27,054 nt of DNA from Bacteroidales bacterium UBA3388 (GCA_002358855.1 DEPQ01000088.1:1-27054), one strand, 5' to 3'. Numbered from the stretch's first letter, positions 8,531-16,293 are shown. The notes: generated from the letters alone by a model not told the origin. Numbers and translations: made by a program.

Positions 8531-9850
8531 TTAGTTTTTATTACAACTATATTCTATTATTTTTTCATAAATATCTCTCCACCCATACCACTCTCTTTTA
8601 TTAGAAAGACTTTCATTATGCCAAATACTGATCATTTCTCCACCGACTTGCTTTACCTCATCAGTCATTTGTCTAATTTCTTCAAAAGCTTGTTGTGGTG
8701 AGAGTTTTAATCCATTTTTCAAAGCAACATCCATATACCCAAAAGGATAAACTTTTAATTTTGTTTCATAGTCTTGAGCCAAATCATAAAAGTTAAAACT
8801 ACTACAAATACTTGCCCTAAAACCTATATTATCAGAATACCCCATAGAAAAGTCTTCTTCTATACTTCCAGTTGCCATTAAATTTCTATACCCCTCCGGT
8901 AAACGAAAATGAAGATAATGATAGCGTGAACGTTTTATTGGTTTATGCAAAGTTTCCTTTAACATTTTTATTTGAGCGATAATGAGTTGAGGATAATCAA
9001 AACTATCATAAGAAGGATGTACTCCAACCTTACCATAATCACATAGATGCTTTACTAATCTCTTAAACTTATTGTTGTATGGATTTATGTTTTTATCATA
9101 TTTCCCATAATCACCAAAGAGAACGAAAAATATAGTGTTAACATCATATTTTTCAATCAACGAAATTATAAAATCAAAAGTATCATAAGGATCTTTTTGT
9201 ATTTTTAATAGCACTTTCAATCTATCAAGACAAAGAGATATATCTCCTTTTATTAAATCTCGGGAAAATCCTAAAAAATTTCTTGATAATCCTTTGCACG
9301 TATAGGAATAAGCAGAATCTATATCTATAGTATTTACATAAGAAAACTCATTGTTTTGTGAAGATAATTCAGGATAACGCTCTAATATCTTACTTTTAAA
9401 ATCTTTAACCCATATATTTACTACTGGTCTTTTTAAAAAACCTTTTTTATAAGCTAAACTATCTTCTGCTTTAAAACGAGAATGCTTATCTTTTACGTAT
9501 GGCAGATACTCTTCATATCGGGAAACTAAATAAAAACACGCTGCTAAAATATCGAAATCACATACTGAATCTTTGGAATAACTTTGAAAAAGATAGGGAT
9601 TATTATTTTTTTCAAAATAATTTAATTCTACTATTTCAATTATTGTTTGAAACAACAAAGGAGTAGAACTAAGTAAGAAAAGTTCATTAGTTATTGGCTG
9701 TGTAGTATAGGATAATTTTGGACCATCATATTGAATAAAGTATTCTTTATCTATTGTGATAGAATACTTTATCGACATCAACTCTTTAAATACTAAATTT
9801 AGAGTATAGCCCAATCTATTAGTTAATTTATCTACATAAATCAACAACAT
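8531..9850 (-). CDS. Polysaccharide-deacetylase-like protein (DUF7033 type), substrate unknown
   Basis: This looks like a NodB/carbohydrate-esterase-4-type deacetylase preceded by a Bacteroidota-specific N-terminal region (DUF7033 type). The 439-residue product has an N-terminal half without signal peptide or membrane helix. The deacetylase-like half starts at about 170. TIDIDSAY (174-181) provides candidate metal and catalytic Asp residues. GVHPSYDS (276-283) matches the metal-binding H-x-S-x-D pattern. A long helix leads to RYHYLHFRLPEGYR (309-322), and ISIWHNESL (408-416) resembles the last His motif. The absence of an export signal points to a cytoplasmic substrate, such as a lipid-linked or nucleotide-linked sugar. 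It sits 3 bases after lptB and 13 bases before hldD, so an LPS or surface-glycan precursor is likely, but no substrate can be named. Confidence 0.78.
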   Translation of the reverse strand: MLLIYVDKLTNRLGYTLNLVFKELMSIKYSITIDKEYFIQYDGPKLSYTTQPITNELFLLSSTPLLFQTIIEIVELNYFEKNNNPYLFQSYSKDSVCDFDILAACFYLVSRYEEYLPYVKDKHSRFKAEDSLAYKKGFLKRPVVNIWVKDFKSKILERYPELSSQNNEFSYVNTIDIDSAYSYTCKGLSRNFLGFSRDLIKGDISLCLDRLKVLLKIQKDPYDTFDFIISLIEKYDVNTIFFVLFGDYGKYDKNINPYNNKFKRLVKHLCDYGKVGVHPSYDSFDYPQLIIAQIKMLKETLHKPIKRSRYHYLHFRLPEGYRNLMATGSIEEDFSMGYSDNIGFRASICSSFNFYDLAQDYETKLKVYPFGYMDVALKNGLKLSPQQAFEEIRQMTDEVKQVGGEMISIWHNESLSNKREWYGWRDIYEKIIEYSCNKN

Positions 9851-9853
9851 ATT

Positions 9854-10579
9854 TTATCTTAATTCAAAATTATCTCCCAAATATTTTTTTCTAACTTGCT
9901 CATCATTTGCTAACTCTTGCGGAGTTCCATAGCGGAAAACACTTCCTTCAATAAGCAAATATGCTCTATCTGTAATTGACAATGTTTCATGAACATTGTG
10001 ATCGGTTATCAAAACACCGATATTTCTATTCTTTAAATCTTTTACAATATTTTGAATATCCTGTACAGCTATTGGATCAACTCCTGCAAATGGTTCATCT
10101 AACAAAATAAATTTTGGATCAGCCGCTAATGCTCTTGCTATTTCAGTTCGTCTTCTTTCTCCACCTGAAAGTTGTATCCCTTTACTTTTTCTAATATGAG
10201 TTAGACTAAACTCTTCTAACAAAGCATTCATTTTATCCTCTCTTTCTTTTTCTGAGAGTTTTTTATTGAATTCTAATATAGACATTATATTATCTTCAAC
10301 GGATAAAGTTCTAAAAACAGATGCTTCTTGTGCAAGATAGCCTACTCCCTTCTGTGCTCGCTTATACATTGGCATATCTGTAATGTCTTCATCATCTAAA
10401 AACACTTTACCAGAGTATGGTTTTATCAACCCTGTCATCATATAAAACGTTGTTGTCTTTCCTGCACCATTTGGTCCCAACAAACCAACAATTTCTCCCA
10501 TTGAGACTTCAATAGAAACACCCTTTACAACAACTCTTTTTTTATATTTCTTGACAATATTTTCAGTATATAGCCTCAT
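9854..10579 (-). CDS. lptB: LPS export ABC transporter ATPase LptB
   Basis: LptB is the ATPase that powers extraction of LPS from the inner membrane with LptF/G and pushes it along the LptC-A-D bridge. The 241-residue product has Walker A GPNGAGKTT (35-43), Q-loop AQEASVFR (83-90), signature LSGGERRR (137-144), Walker B FILLDEPFAGVDP (157-169) and switch His194 (TDHNVHETL). The text from YLAQEASVFRTLSVEDNI onward is typical of LptB. The reading frame extends upstream to a GTG at 10600, but that codon overlaps a TAACTTTG promoter element. Family proteins also begin MxLxxExIxKxY, so the ATG at 10579 is chosen. It leads the lptB-deacetylase-hldD-kdsC-rlpA cluster. Confidence 0.95.
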   Translation of the reverse strand: MRLYTENIVKKYKKRVVVKGVSIEVSMGEIVGLLGPNGAGKTTTFYMMTGLIKPYSGKVFLDDEDITDMPMYKRAQKGVGYLAQEASVFRTLSVEDNIMSILEFNKKLSEKEREDKMNALLEEFSLTHIRKSKGIQLSGGERRRTEIARALAADPKFILLDEPFAGVDPIAVQDIQNIVKDLKNRNIGVLITDHNVHETLSITDRAYLLIEGSVFRYGTPQELANDEQVRKKYLGDNFELR

Positions 10580-10599
10580 TTTTCTTTGTTTTATCCGCA

Positions 10600-10607
10600 C
10601 AAAGTTA
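10600..10607 (-). promoter_or_regulatory. Candidate promoter (-7 box) of the lptB cluster
   Basis: On the minus strand this reads TAACTTTG, a perfect TAnnTTTG match, ending 20 bases before the lptB ATG at 10579. No good -33 TTG is visible at the usual distance because the sequence there is the end of maf. The lptB cluster could therefore have its own start point besides readthrough from maf. Confidence 0.5.
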
Positions 10608-10620
10608 AGAAAAAATATTT

Positions 10621-11211
10621 TTATTCAGTGATTTCTTTTGCTAATTCAAAGAATTTATAGCAAGGAAACCCTACAACATTATAATAATCCCCTTGAATAT
10701 TTTCTATTCCTATTGCTCCTATCCATTCTTGTATACCGTATGCTCCTGCTTTATCAAAAGGCTTATATTTATTTACATAGAAATCGATTTCTTCTTCAGT
10801 CAATTCTTTGAATTTAACCACAGTTTGTTCAGAGAAATATTTTATTTTATTATTATGAGTCTTTAAGCAACAACCTGTAATAACTTTATGAGTTTTAGAA
10901 GACAATAATCTAAGAAATTCTTTTGCTTCTTGTACATTTTTAGGCTTTCCTAAAATAATGTTATCTACTACAACTACTGTGTCAGAAGTTACAAGAATAG
11001 ATTTTTCTGCAACATCTTTTTTGTAATTTTTTGATTTTTTAATAGCCAAATACTCAGCCACATCTTCAACATCTAAATTTGGAGGGAATGTTTCTTCAAT
11101 ATCTACTGAATCAACAACGACTTCAAAACCCATTTGTTCCAATAATTGTTTTCTTCTCGGAGATTTTGAAGCTAAAATTATCTTTGTTGAAAGCAAATCA
11201 GAAAGAGACAT
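10621..11211 (-). CDS. maf: Maf-family nucleoside triphosphate pyrophosphatase (YhdE/dTTP type)
   Basis: Maf proteins hydrolyse non-canonical or selected nucleoside triphosphates to monophosphate and pyrophosphate, keeping them out of nucleic acids. The 196-residue product has ASKSPRRKQLL (14-24), the substrate-binding Ser-Arg-Arg segment, and TSDTVVVVDN (75-84) with the conserved Asp. KPFDKAGAYGIQ (150-161) and GDYYNVVGFP (174-183) follow. The DKAGAYGIQ form is that of the YhdE subgroup, which favours dTTP and UTP. Length is normal. It is 4 bases after the UbiA-like gene. The link with envelope genes probably reflects conserved gene order rather than function. Confidence 0.93.
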   Translation of the reverse strand: MSLSDLLSTKIILASKSPRRKQLLEQMGFEVVVDSVDIEETFPPNLDVEDVAEYLAIKKSKNYKKDVAEKSILVTSDTVVVVDNIILGKPKNVQEAKEFLRLLSSKTHKVITGCCLKTHNNKIKYFSEQTVVKFKELTEEEIDFYVNKYKPFDKAGAYGIQEWIGAIGIENIQGDYYNVVGFPCYKFFELAKEITE

Positions 11212-11215
11212 TTTA

Positions 11216-12154
11216 CTAATATATATTTATTATCATAAATAATCCTGATACAAATATCATTCTTAATAATTCAGAAAGAAATCCGTAATCTTGAATAGAT
11301 TTGGCTTTTTTTAATTCCTTTAAAAAAAACAACATAGGTGCACAAACAATCAGTGCACAAACTATTAAATGAACACCCGTATAGTAAGTAAAAAGAAAAA
11401 AAAGCGTTAAAGCAAGAAATAGAATAGATAGAACGTAAACGACATTTTTTGTTTTCTTTTCTCCTAACAACACAATAAGAGAATGACTGTCACATTCTCT
11501 ATCGCCCTCTTCATCTTGCATATCACAAACTATTTCCCTAATTAAAGTCAATAGAAAAGTAATTGCTGTAAAGAATAATGTAACATACAACAATTCTTCT
11601 TTCAAAGGAACAATTATTACCTTGAATAAACCTCCTGGATTGTTCATTAAGGCAAACAATTCAAACAAAATAGGTAATAAAATTATCATTGAATACAAAA
11701 TTGCAACAACTATATTTCCTACAAGAAAGTTCCTTTTGTATTTAAGAGAATAAAAATATGACATAAATACAAAAACTATCATCAAAGAGCCTAAATGTAA
11801 AAATCCATTTAAATAACCAATAACATAACCTATTAAAACGGCAATAATTGATAAAGCATAAAACAACGTAAGTACTCTTTTTTCAGATATAATCCTACCT
11901 ATATATATATCTTTCTCTGCTCTATTTATATTATCTATATCTTGGTCAAAATATTCATTTATTAAAATAGATGCAACTACTATAAGTAGTATTGATAAAC
12001 AAAAGATAAAATACTCTAAATTAGAAATAGTGCTTGCTAATCCCCCTACAAAATTTTCATAGAAGGGTTCTATCAAAAAAAACCTTACAACAACAAGTGC
12101 AATAAGACACAAAAGAATACTTTTCCAACGAATAAAATTCAAAAAATCCTTCAT
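11216..12154 (-). CDS. UbiA-family prenyltransferase, DGGGP-synthase-like
   Basis: UbiA-family proteins transfer a polyprenyl chain to an acceptor inside the membrane. The 312-residue product is polytopic (about eight or nine helices). It carries both Asp-rich motifs: NEYFDQDIDNINR (66-78) and REIVCDMQDEEGD (206-218). The linking YSLKYKR (135-141) is also present. The form N-x-x-x-D-x-x-x-D-x-I-N-R followed by GRIIS resembles the archaeal digeranylgeranylglyceryl-phosphate synthase branch, and Bacteroidota homologues are usually named geranylgeranylglycerol-phosphate geranylgeranyltransferase. Substrate is not proven; menaquinone (MenA) is an alternative but the motifs fit less well. A TTG at 12157 is in frame; the ATG at 12154 is preferred. 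It lies 5 bases after the MORN gene and 4 before maf. Confidence 0.8.
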   Translation of the reverse strand: MKDFLNFIRWKSILLCLIALVVVRFFLIEPFYENFVGGLASTISNLEYFIFCLSILLIVVASILINEYFDQDIDNINRAEKDIYIGRIISEKRVLTLFYALSIIAVLIGYVIGYLNGFLHLGSLMIVFVFMSYFYSLKYKRNFLVGNIVVAILYSMIILLPILFELFALMNNPGGLFKVIIVPLKEELLYVTLFFTAITFLLTLIREIVCDMQDEEGDRECDSHSLIVLLGEKKTKNVVYVLSILFLALTLFFLFTYYTGVHLIVCALIVCAPMLFFLKELKKAKSIQDYGFLSELLRMIFVSGLFMIINIY

Positions 12155-12159
12155 CAAAA

Positions 12160-13395
12160 CTATTTCTTCTTAATTTCTTCTTTTACTTTCTTACCATTTT
12201 TAAAAATAGTTTCTGATAAAACATTTCCTCTCTTATCATAATTTTTCCAAGTGCCAGATTTTTGTCCATCAGTGTATTCTCCCTCAGCAGATTTTTTATT
12301 TGCAGAATAATATTCAATCCACTTACCATTTGGTTTTCCTTGTTTAAATTCTTGTTCGCGTTGCTTATACCCATTTTGCGCATAAAAAATCCACAATCCG
12401 TCCTTTTTACCTTCCACATACCCACCTTTCTCAATTAAAATTCCTTCTACATAACGTTCCCAACGTCCATTCATAACACCTTCCTTATAATCCGCTTTTT
12501 GATATATCGTGCCATTCTCATCATATAGGATTTCCGTACCATTTTTCACACCTTCTTTATAATCGGTTTGAGTCTTACGAGAACCATCTGGATAAAAAAC
12601 TTCCCATTTACCACTCATTTTACCCTCAACAAAACGTCCTCTGGTATTTATCTCTCCATTTTCAAAATAACTTTCCCAAATACCTTCTTCTTTTCCTGCT
12701 ACATAACTTCCTTTGTGATGGAGCTTACCATTTTCGTAGTAAGTATTCCACAATCCTTCACGCATTCCATTTCTATAATCTCCTTCTCTCCACTTTTCAG
12801 AAGTTTCATAATAATAAATCCATCTACCAATCTCTTTATCGTTTGAATACGCTCCTTCACTTCCTTTTTGTCCATTACTCCTATAATAATAAGTCCAATT
12901 GCCATCACGTTTTCCCATCTTCAAATAGCCTTCCATATCCTTTTTACCATCAGAAAAATACCAAATAGCATATCCATCAAGGGCGTTGTCTTTATATGTT
13001 GCTTGTATTTTTATCTTTCCATCAACATAATATTCATTATATTCGCCTTGTTTTAAACCATCAACAACATTATAAGCATACTGCAATTGTCCATTTTCGT
13101 AAAACGCTTTACATTCCCCTTTTCCTGAAAATATTTCTTGTTTTTGCAATTTTCCATCAGCATAATAATCCTTCCATTCACCAACTTTTAAGCCTTTGTC
13201 ATTATATTCTCCTACTTTTTGCAAAGCTCCATTTTCATAGTACCAATGCCAAGCTCCTATTCTTACCCCTTTATCAGACAAAGTTCCCTCAGTTGCTTTT
13301 TGACCATTGTGCCAATATTCTACATATGGCTTTTGTGCAAATAAAGCACTTACAGAAATAAATAAAATCAATAAAAAATTAAATATGTTTTTCAT
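12160..13395 (-). CDS. Secreted MORN-like (YwqK/MORN_2) repeat protein, about 16 repeats
   Basis: Function unknown. The 411-residue product has a signal peptide (1-20, ending LFAQ). It is otherwise built almost entirely from about 16 tandem repeats of 22-25 residues with the consensus WxxYYxNGxLxxxGxYxxGxxxGxW, as in YYENGALQKVGEYNDKGLKV and YYENGKLHHKGSYVAGKEEG. It ends in a Lys-rich tail. Databases often label such proteins as antitoxin YwqK family; nothing here looks like a toxin-antitoxin pair. The repeats form beta-hairpins that could bind protein, peptidoglycan or lipid, and the signal places the protein in the periplasm or outside. It lies 6 bases after the DUF4270 gene and 5 before the UbiA-like gene. 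Several frame-shifted ORFs over this region are by-products of the repeats. Confidence 0.88.
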   Translation of the reverse strand: MKNIFNFLLILFISVSALFAQKPYVEYWHNGQKATEGTLSDKGVRIGAWHWYYENGALQKVGEYNDKGLKVGEWKDYYADGKLQKQEIFSGKGECKAFYENGQLQYAYNVVDGLKQGEYNEYYVDGKIKIQATYKDNALDGYAIWYFSDGKKDMEGYLKMGKRDGNWTYYYRSNGQKGSEGAYSNDKEIGRWIYYYETSEKWREGDYRNGMREGLWNTYYENGKLHHKGSYVAGKEEGIWESYFENGEINTRGRFVEGKMSGKWEVFYPDGSRKTQTDYKEGVKNGTEILYDENGTIYQKADYKEGVMNGRWERYVEGILIEKGGYVEGKKDGLWIFYAQNGYKQREQEFKQGKPNGKWIEYYSANKKSAEGEYTDGQKSGTWKNYDKRGNVLSETIFKNGKKVKEEIKKK

Positions 13396-13401
13396 ACAAT
13401 A

Positions 13402-14715
13402 TTATTTTGGTTTAGAATATGTTATTCTTATTTTTATCGGCTTTATAGGATTGTTTGCTCCATTTAAGATTACTCTATTTGCAGAAGAACGTCTCTCATC
13501 TGGAACAAGATATAAATCAAGATTATCAATATTCCCATTCAAATAATTTTCAAAATGCATAGTAACATTTATCCTATACGAATTAGTAGTGTGCTCATAC
13601 ATACCATCGTAATAAGTATCCGAAACTTGTGCATCGTGAATTAAGACCATAGTTGTATCTCCGTTAGAAATATACTTTCTATAACACAATAATTTTGTTA
13701 TTGGCAAAACACTCTGATCTATATCTGCAACAGGTATTTCAATAACTGCCCTATTTATAGCAACATTATTATGTTCTGCTCCATTATTTATAGAATCTTT
13801 CCAATAGTTTCTAAAAGCCTGTTCATCTATATCTAATTTTGCCATACTTATTCCCATATTTCCTAAATAGATATACTCTCCATTTAAGCCCAAAGTATCC
13901 CTATCCAAATTGCTTATTTCACTTCCTGCAAAATCATACTCATATCGCATAAATCTATTGCCTCTTTCTGGAAAATTCAATTTGTACGTTTGTTTCTTTG
14001 AGTCTTTCTCGTAATACAAAGTAAGTCCTGTCATAGAAGAAGTCATATCTACGTATGCCATAAAGCCGTTTTCTGTAACTTTTTCTGCAACAATTTTTAT
14101 CCCTTTTATCAATTCTTGAAATTGATCATTGTCTCCTTGAAAACCTTGTATCTTTTGGCAAAATTCATTGTCAGTTATTTTCAATCGCAAGTGAGGATTC
14201 AATGTATCCGTCCCCATTACAATATCTTTATTGACATCTATTTCTACCTCAGAACTAAAAATAGGCATAGATTTTACTGCAACATCATCAAAAGAGTATC
14301 TTTTATTAGTATCCAATACGTCTTCAAGTTCATAAATTGAAACTTTCATTCTTGTAGGTGCCAATGCAGTATCAACAGAATAGCCTCCCGAATACGCTAA
14401 TGTTAAATAAATTGAATCTATTGCAAAAGTTGTAAAATCTTCTGCTGTTGAAGACAAACAAAGTTGCGTAAAAATCTTAGAAGAAACTATTCCAAACTTA
14501 TCATCTTTGTATTCACCGAAAACATTGTATCTATAATTTGCTGTTAGCAAAGAGTCTTCCTTAAAAAAGCAAGAAGCCATCTTAACATTTTCAAATAAAC
14601 CTACTGTTAATTTATCGTTTTCATCAACCAAATCAATACCTAAAGTTTCATTTTCATCAACACAAGAAAACAAAACAAACAAAGGTAATAACAACAACCA
14701 CTTTAATTTATTCAT
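13402..14715 (-). CDS. DUF4270-family lipoprotein
   Basis: This family is confined largely to Bacteroidota and has no established function. The 437-residue product has a lipoprotein signal ending LFSC with Cys18 as lipid site, then an acidic start (VDENETLGIDLVDENDKL). A mostly beta-strand body follows with the family-typical stretch YRYNVFGEYKDDKFGIVSSK near 60, IDSIYLTLAYSGGY near 100, FMAYVDMTSSMTGLTLYYE near 220, and ANRVILNGANN close to the C-terminus. The gene lies 11 bases after the starch-synthase-like gene, an adjacency I recall as common in Bacteroidota. An acidic residue after the lipid Cys is compatible with surface export signals in this phylum, though the pattern is not decisive. 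Confidence 0.88.
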   Translation of the reverse strand: MNKLKWLLLLPLFVLFSCVDENETLGIDLVDENDKLTVGLFENVKMASCFFKEDSLLTANYRYNVFGEYKDDKFGIVSSKIFTQLCLSSTAEDFTTFAIDSIYLTLAYSGGYSVDTALAPTRMKVSIYELEDVLDTNKRYSFDDVAVKSMPIFSSEVEIDVNKDIVMGTDTLNPHLRLKITDNEFCQKIQGFQGDNDQFQELIKGIKIVAEKVTENGFMAYVDMTSSMTGLTLYYEKDSKKQTYKLNFPERGNRFMRYEYDFAGSEISNLDRDTLGLNGEYIYLGNMGISMAKLDIDEQAFRNYWKDSINNGAEHNNVAINRAVIEIPVADIDQSVLPITKLLCYRKYISNGDTTMVLIHDAQVSDTYYDGMYEHTTNSYRINVTMHFENYLNGNIDNLDLYLVPDERRSSANRVILNGANNPIKPIKIRITYSKPK

Positions 14716-14726
14716 AGTCTCAATTC

Positions 14727-15545
14727 TTATTCCTCTTCTATTACTGCTAATGAATCGTAAAGAGCATTTATTTTCTCTTTTTGTTCATCAAAAGGAGAAT
14801 ATTCAATTACTTGTTTTTTACTTGCAATAGCAAAATCTATTAACTCTTGATTTACACCCTCTTGTGCAACAACAACTGCATCAGAATATGATATTGCAGC
14901 CTTCATTAAATTAAGATAAGTAGGTTCTTTATAGATTTTCCAATCTTTTGCAGTTCCTCCTTCAGCTTTTAGTTTCTTTAAAAAACTTTCTACCAATGAA
15001 CCTTGAAATTCATCATTAAACAAACTTAAAACAACCTTACTATCATTGAAGAAAGGATTATTTTTATACTCCGTTCTTTTAACATAGAAAGGCAACAAAG
15101 CAGCAAACCAACCTAAGCAATGAATAATATTTGGTTTCCAACTAAGTTTTTTAATTGTTTCCAACACTCCTCGTGCATAAAATATTATTCTTTCGTCGTT
15201 ATCCTCAAACAAATTACCATCAACATCAAAAGCATTAGCCTTTCTTTGAAAATAATCTTCGTTATCAATAAAATAAACTTGCAATCTTGCAGATTGAATA
15301 GAAGCAACTTTGATAATCAATTGATGGTCACTATCATCAATTATCAAATTCATACCAGACAAACGAATAACTTCGTGTAGTTGATTTTTTCTTTCGTTTA
15401 CGCCCCCAAATTTAGGCATAAACAATCTTACTTCTTTACCATGTTCTTGGATATATTGAGGAAGAAATCTTCCCACGTTTGCCAAATCAGATTCCAAATA
15501 AGGAAAAACTTCTTGATTGACATATAAAACTTTCGTTTTTACCAT
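14727..15545 (-). CDS. Starch/glycogen-synthase-like single-domain protein (GT5 N-terminal half only)
   Basis: The 272-residue product matches the N-terminal Rossmann domain of glycogen/starch synthase: KVLYVNQEVFPYLESDLANV (5-24), RFLPQYIQEHGKEVRLFMPK (26-45), YFIDNEDYF and IIHCLGWFAALLPFYVK. It ends in helices and an acidic tail without the C-terminal GT-B domain. The usual ADP-glucose loop K-x-G-G-L is replaced by YLESDLANVG. Glycogen synthesis by this protein alone is therefore doubtful; a regulatory or binding role, or an unknown transferase reaction, is possible. Bacteroidota generally carry this short form next to a DUF4270 gene, so it is not a recent truncation. No signal peptide, so cytoplasmic. 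Confidence 0.8.
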   Translation of the reverse strand: MVKTKVLYVNQEVFPYLESDLANVGRFLPQYIQEHGKEVRLFMPKFGGVNERKNQLHEVIRLSGMNLIIDDSDHQLIIKVASIQSARLQVYFIDNEDYFQRKANAFDVDGNLFEDNDERIIFYARGVLETIKKLSWKPNIIHCLGWFAALLPFYVKRTEYKNNPFFNDSKVVLSLFNDEFQGSLVESFLKKLKAEGGTAKDWKIYKEPTYLNLMKAAISYSDAVVVAQEGVNQELIDFAIASKKQVIEYSPFDEQKEKINALYDSLAVIEEE

Positions 15546-15569
15546 TTTCTATAAATTGAATATAATATG

Positions 15570-15577
15570 CAAAAATA
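15570..15577 (-). promoter_or_regulatory. Possible promoter (-7 box) of the starch-synthase-like/DUF4270/MORN operon
   Basis: TATTTTTG on the minus strand fits TAnnTTTG and lies 24 bases before the gene starting at 15545, in the 61-base gap after pcm. The region is A/T-only and no -33 TTG stands at the usual spacing, so a chance match is quite possible. Confidence 0.3.
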
Positions 15578-15606
15578 CAAAAAATTAACAAAAAGGACAG
15601 AATCTT

Positions 15607-16254
15607 TTAATAAAATTTTCTTTCTTTTAACATAGGAACAAATTTAAACTCTCCATAAGATTGAACATCTACCTCCGTTTCAGAAATCTTTTGAATCCTA
15701 TACATTATTTGAGTATCATCGCCTATAGGCACTACCATCACCCCTCCAACTTTCAATTGAGCAACAAGAGTGTTTGGAATTGAAGGAGCAGCACAAGTAA
15801 TCAAAATTTTATCAAAAGGAGCAAAAGCAGGCAGGCCCAAATAACCATCACCAAAGAAACATTTAGGTTTTAGTTTCAAAGCCTCAAAAACCATTTGTGC
15901 AGAATTATGTAAAGGCTTAAATCTTTCAATAGTATAAACTCTTGCTTGCATTTGACAAAGCACACTTGTTTGATAACCAGAGCCTGTACCTATTTCTAAA
16001 ACCTTTTCATAAGGAGCAACATCTAACAATTGAGTTTGGAAAGCCACTGTTGAAGGTTGAGAAATAGTTTGTTTGCATAAAATTTCCAAAGCCCTATCCT
16101 CATAAGCCAAAGTATCTAAAGAAGAATCTAAAAAAAAGTGCCTTGGCACCTTATTTATAGCATCTAAAACCCTTTGATCACTAATTCCTTTTTTCTTTAA
16201 ATGCTCCACCATCAAGCGTCGCATTCCTTTGTGCTTATAACTATCAACAAACAT
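15607..16254 (-). CDS. pcm: Protein-L-isoaspartate O-methyltransferase
   Basis: Pcm methylates L-isoaspartyl residues in aged proteins using S-adenosylmethionine, starting their repair, in the cytoplasm. The 215-residue product has KGISDQRVLDAINKVPRHFF (22-41), ALEILCKQTISQPSTVAFQT (55-74), and the cofactor-binding VLEIGTGSGYQTSVL (85-99) with post-motif YTIERF. FFGDGYLG and ILITCAAPSIP (150-160) complete the family pattern. Length is normal. It is divergent from the lipoprotein gene at 16348 across a 93-base gap holding candidate promoters for both. It may also read through into the starch-synthase-like gene 61 bases downstream. Confidence 0.94.
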   Translation of the reverse strand: MFVDSYKHKGMRRLMVEHLKKKGISDQRVLDAINKVPRHFFLDSSLDTLAYEDRALEILCKQTISQPSTVAFQTQLLDVAPYEKVLEIGTGSGYQTSVLCQMQARVYTIERFKPLHNSAQMVFEALKLKPKCFFGDGYLGLPAFAPFDKILITCAAPSIPNTLVAQLKVGGVMVVPIGDDTQIMYRIQKISETEVDVQSYGEFKFVPMLKERKFY

Positions 16255-16285
16255 TCTTTAACTCAATTTATTTAGAAACAGAAAG

Positions 16286-16293
16286 CAAAGATA
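16286..16293 (-). promoter_or_regulatory. Candidate promoter (-7 box) of pcm
   Basis: TATCTTTG on the minus strand is a perfect TAnnTTTG element 31 bases before the pcm ATG. The position of its -33 element would fall about 16313-16316, next to the opposite-strand -7 box; no TTG is seen there. Confidence 0.5.

Noticed and set aside
12996..13361. 121-residue plus-strand frame and several short frames over 12183-13056
   Set aside because: They arise from the repeated codons of the MORN-like gene read in other frames; the repeat-encoding frame is clearly the real one.
12160..13395. Toxin-antitoxin system suggested by the YwqK label of MORN_2 repeats
   Set aside because: The protein is exported and no small toxin gene lies beside it; neighbours are a lipoprotein and a membrane enzyme.
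14727..15545. Recent truncation of glycogen synthase by frameshift
   Set aside because: No remnant of the C-terminal GT-B domain follows; the next gene starts 11 bases later, and the short form is usual for the phylum.
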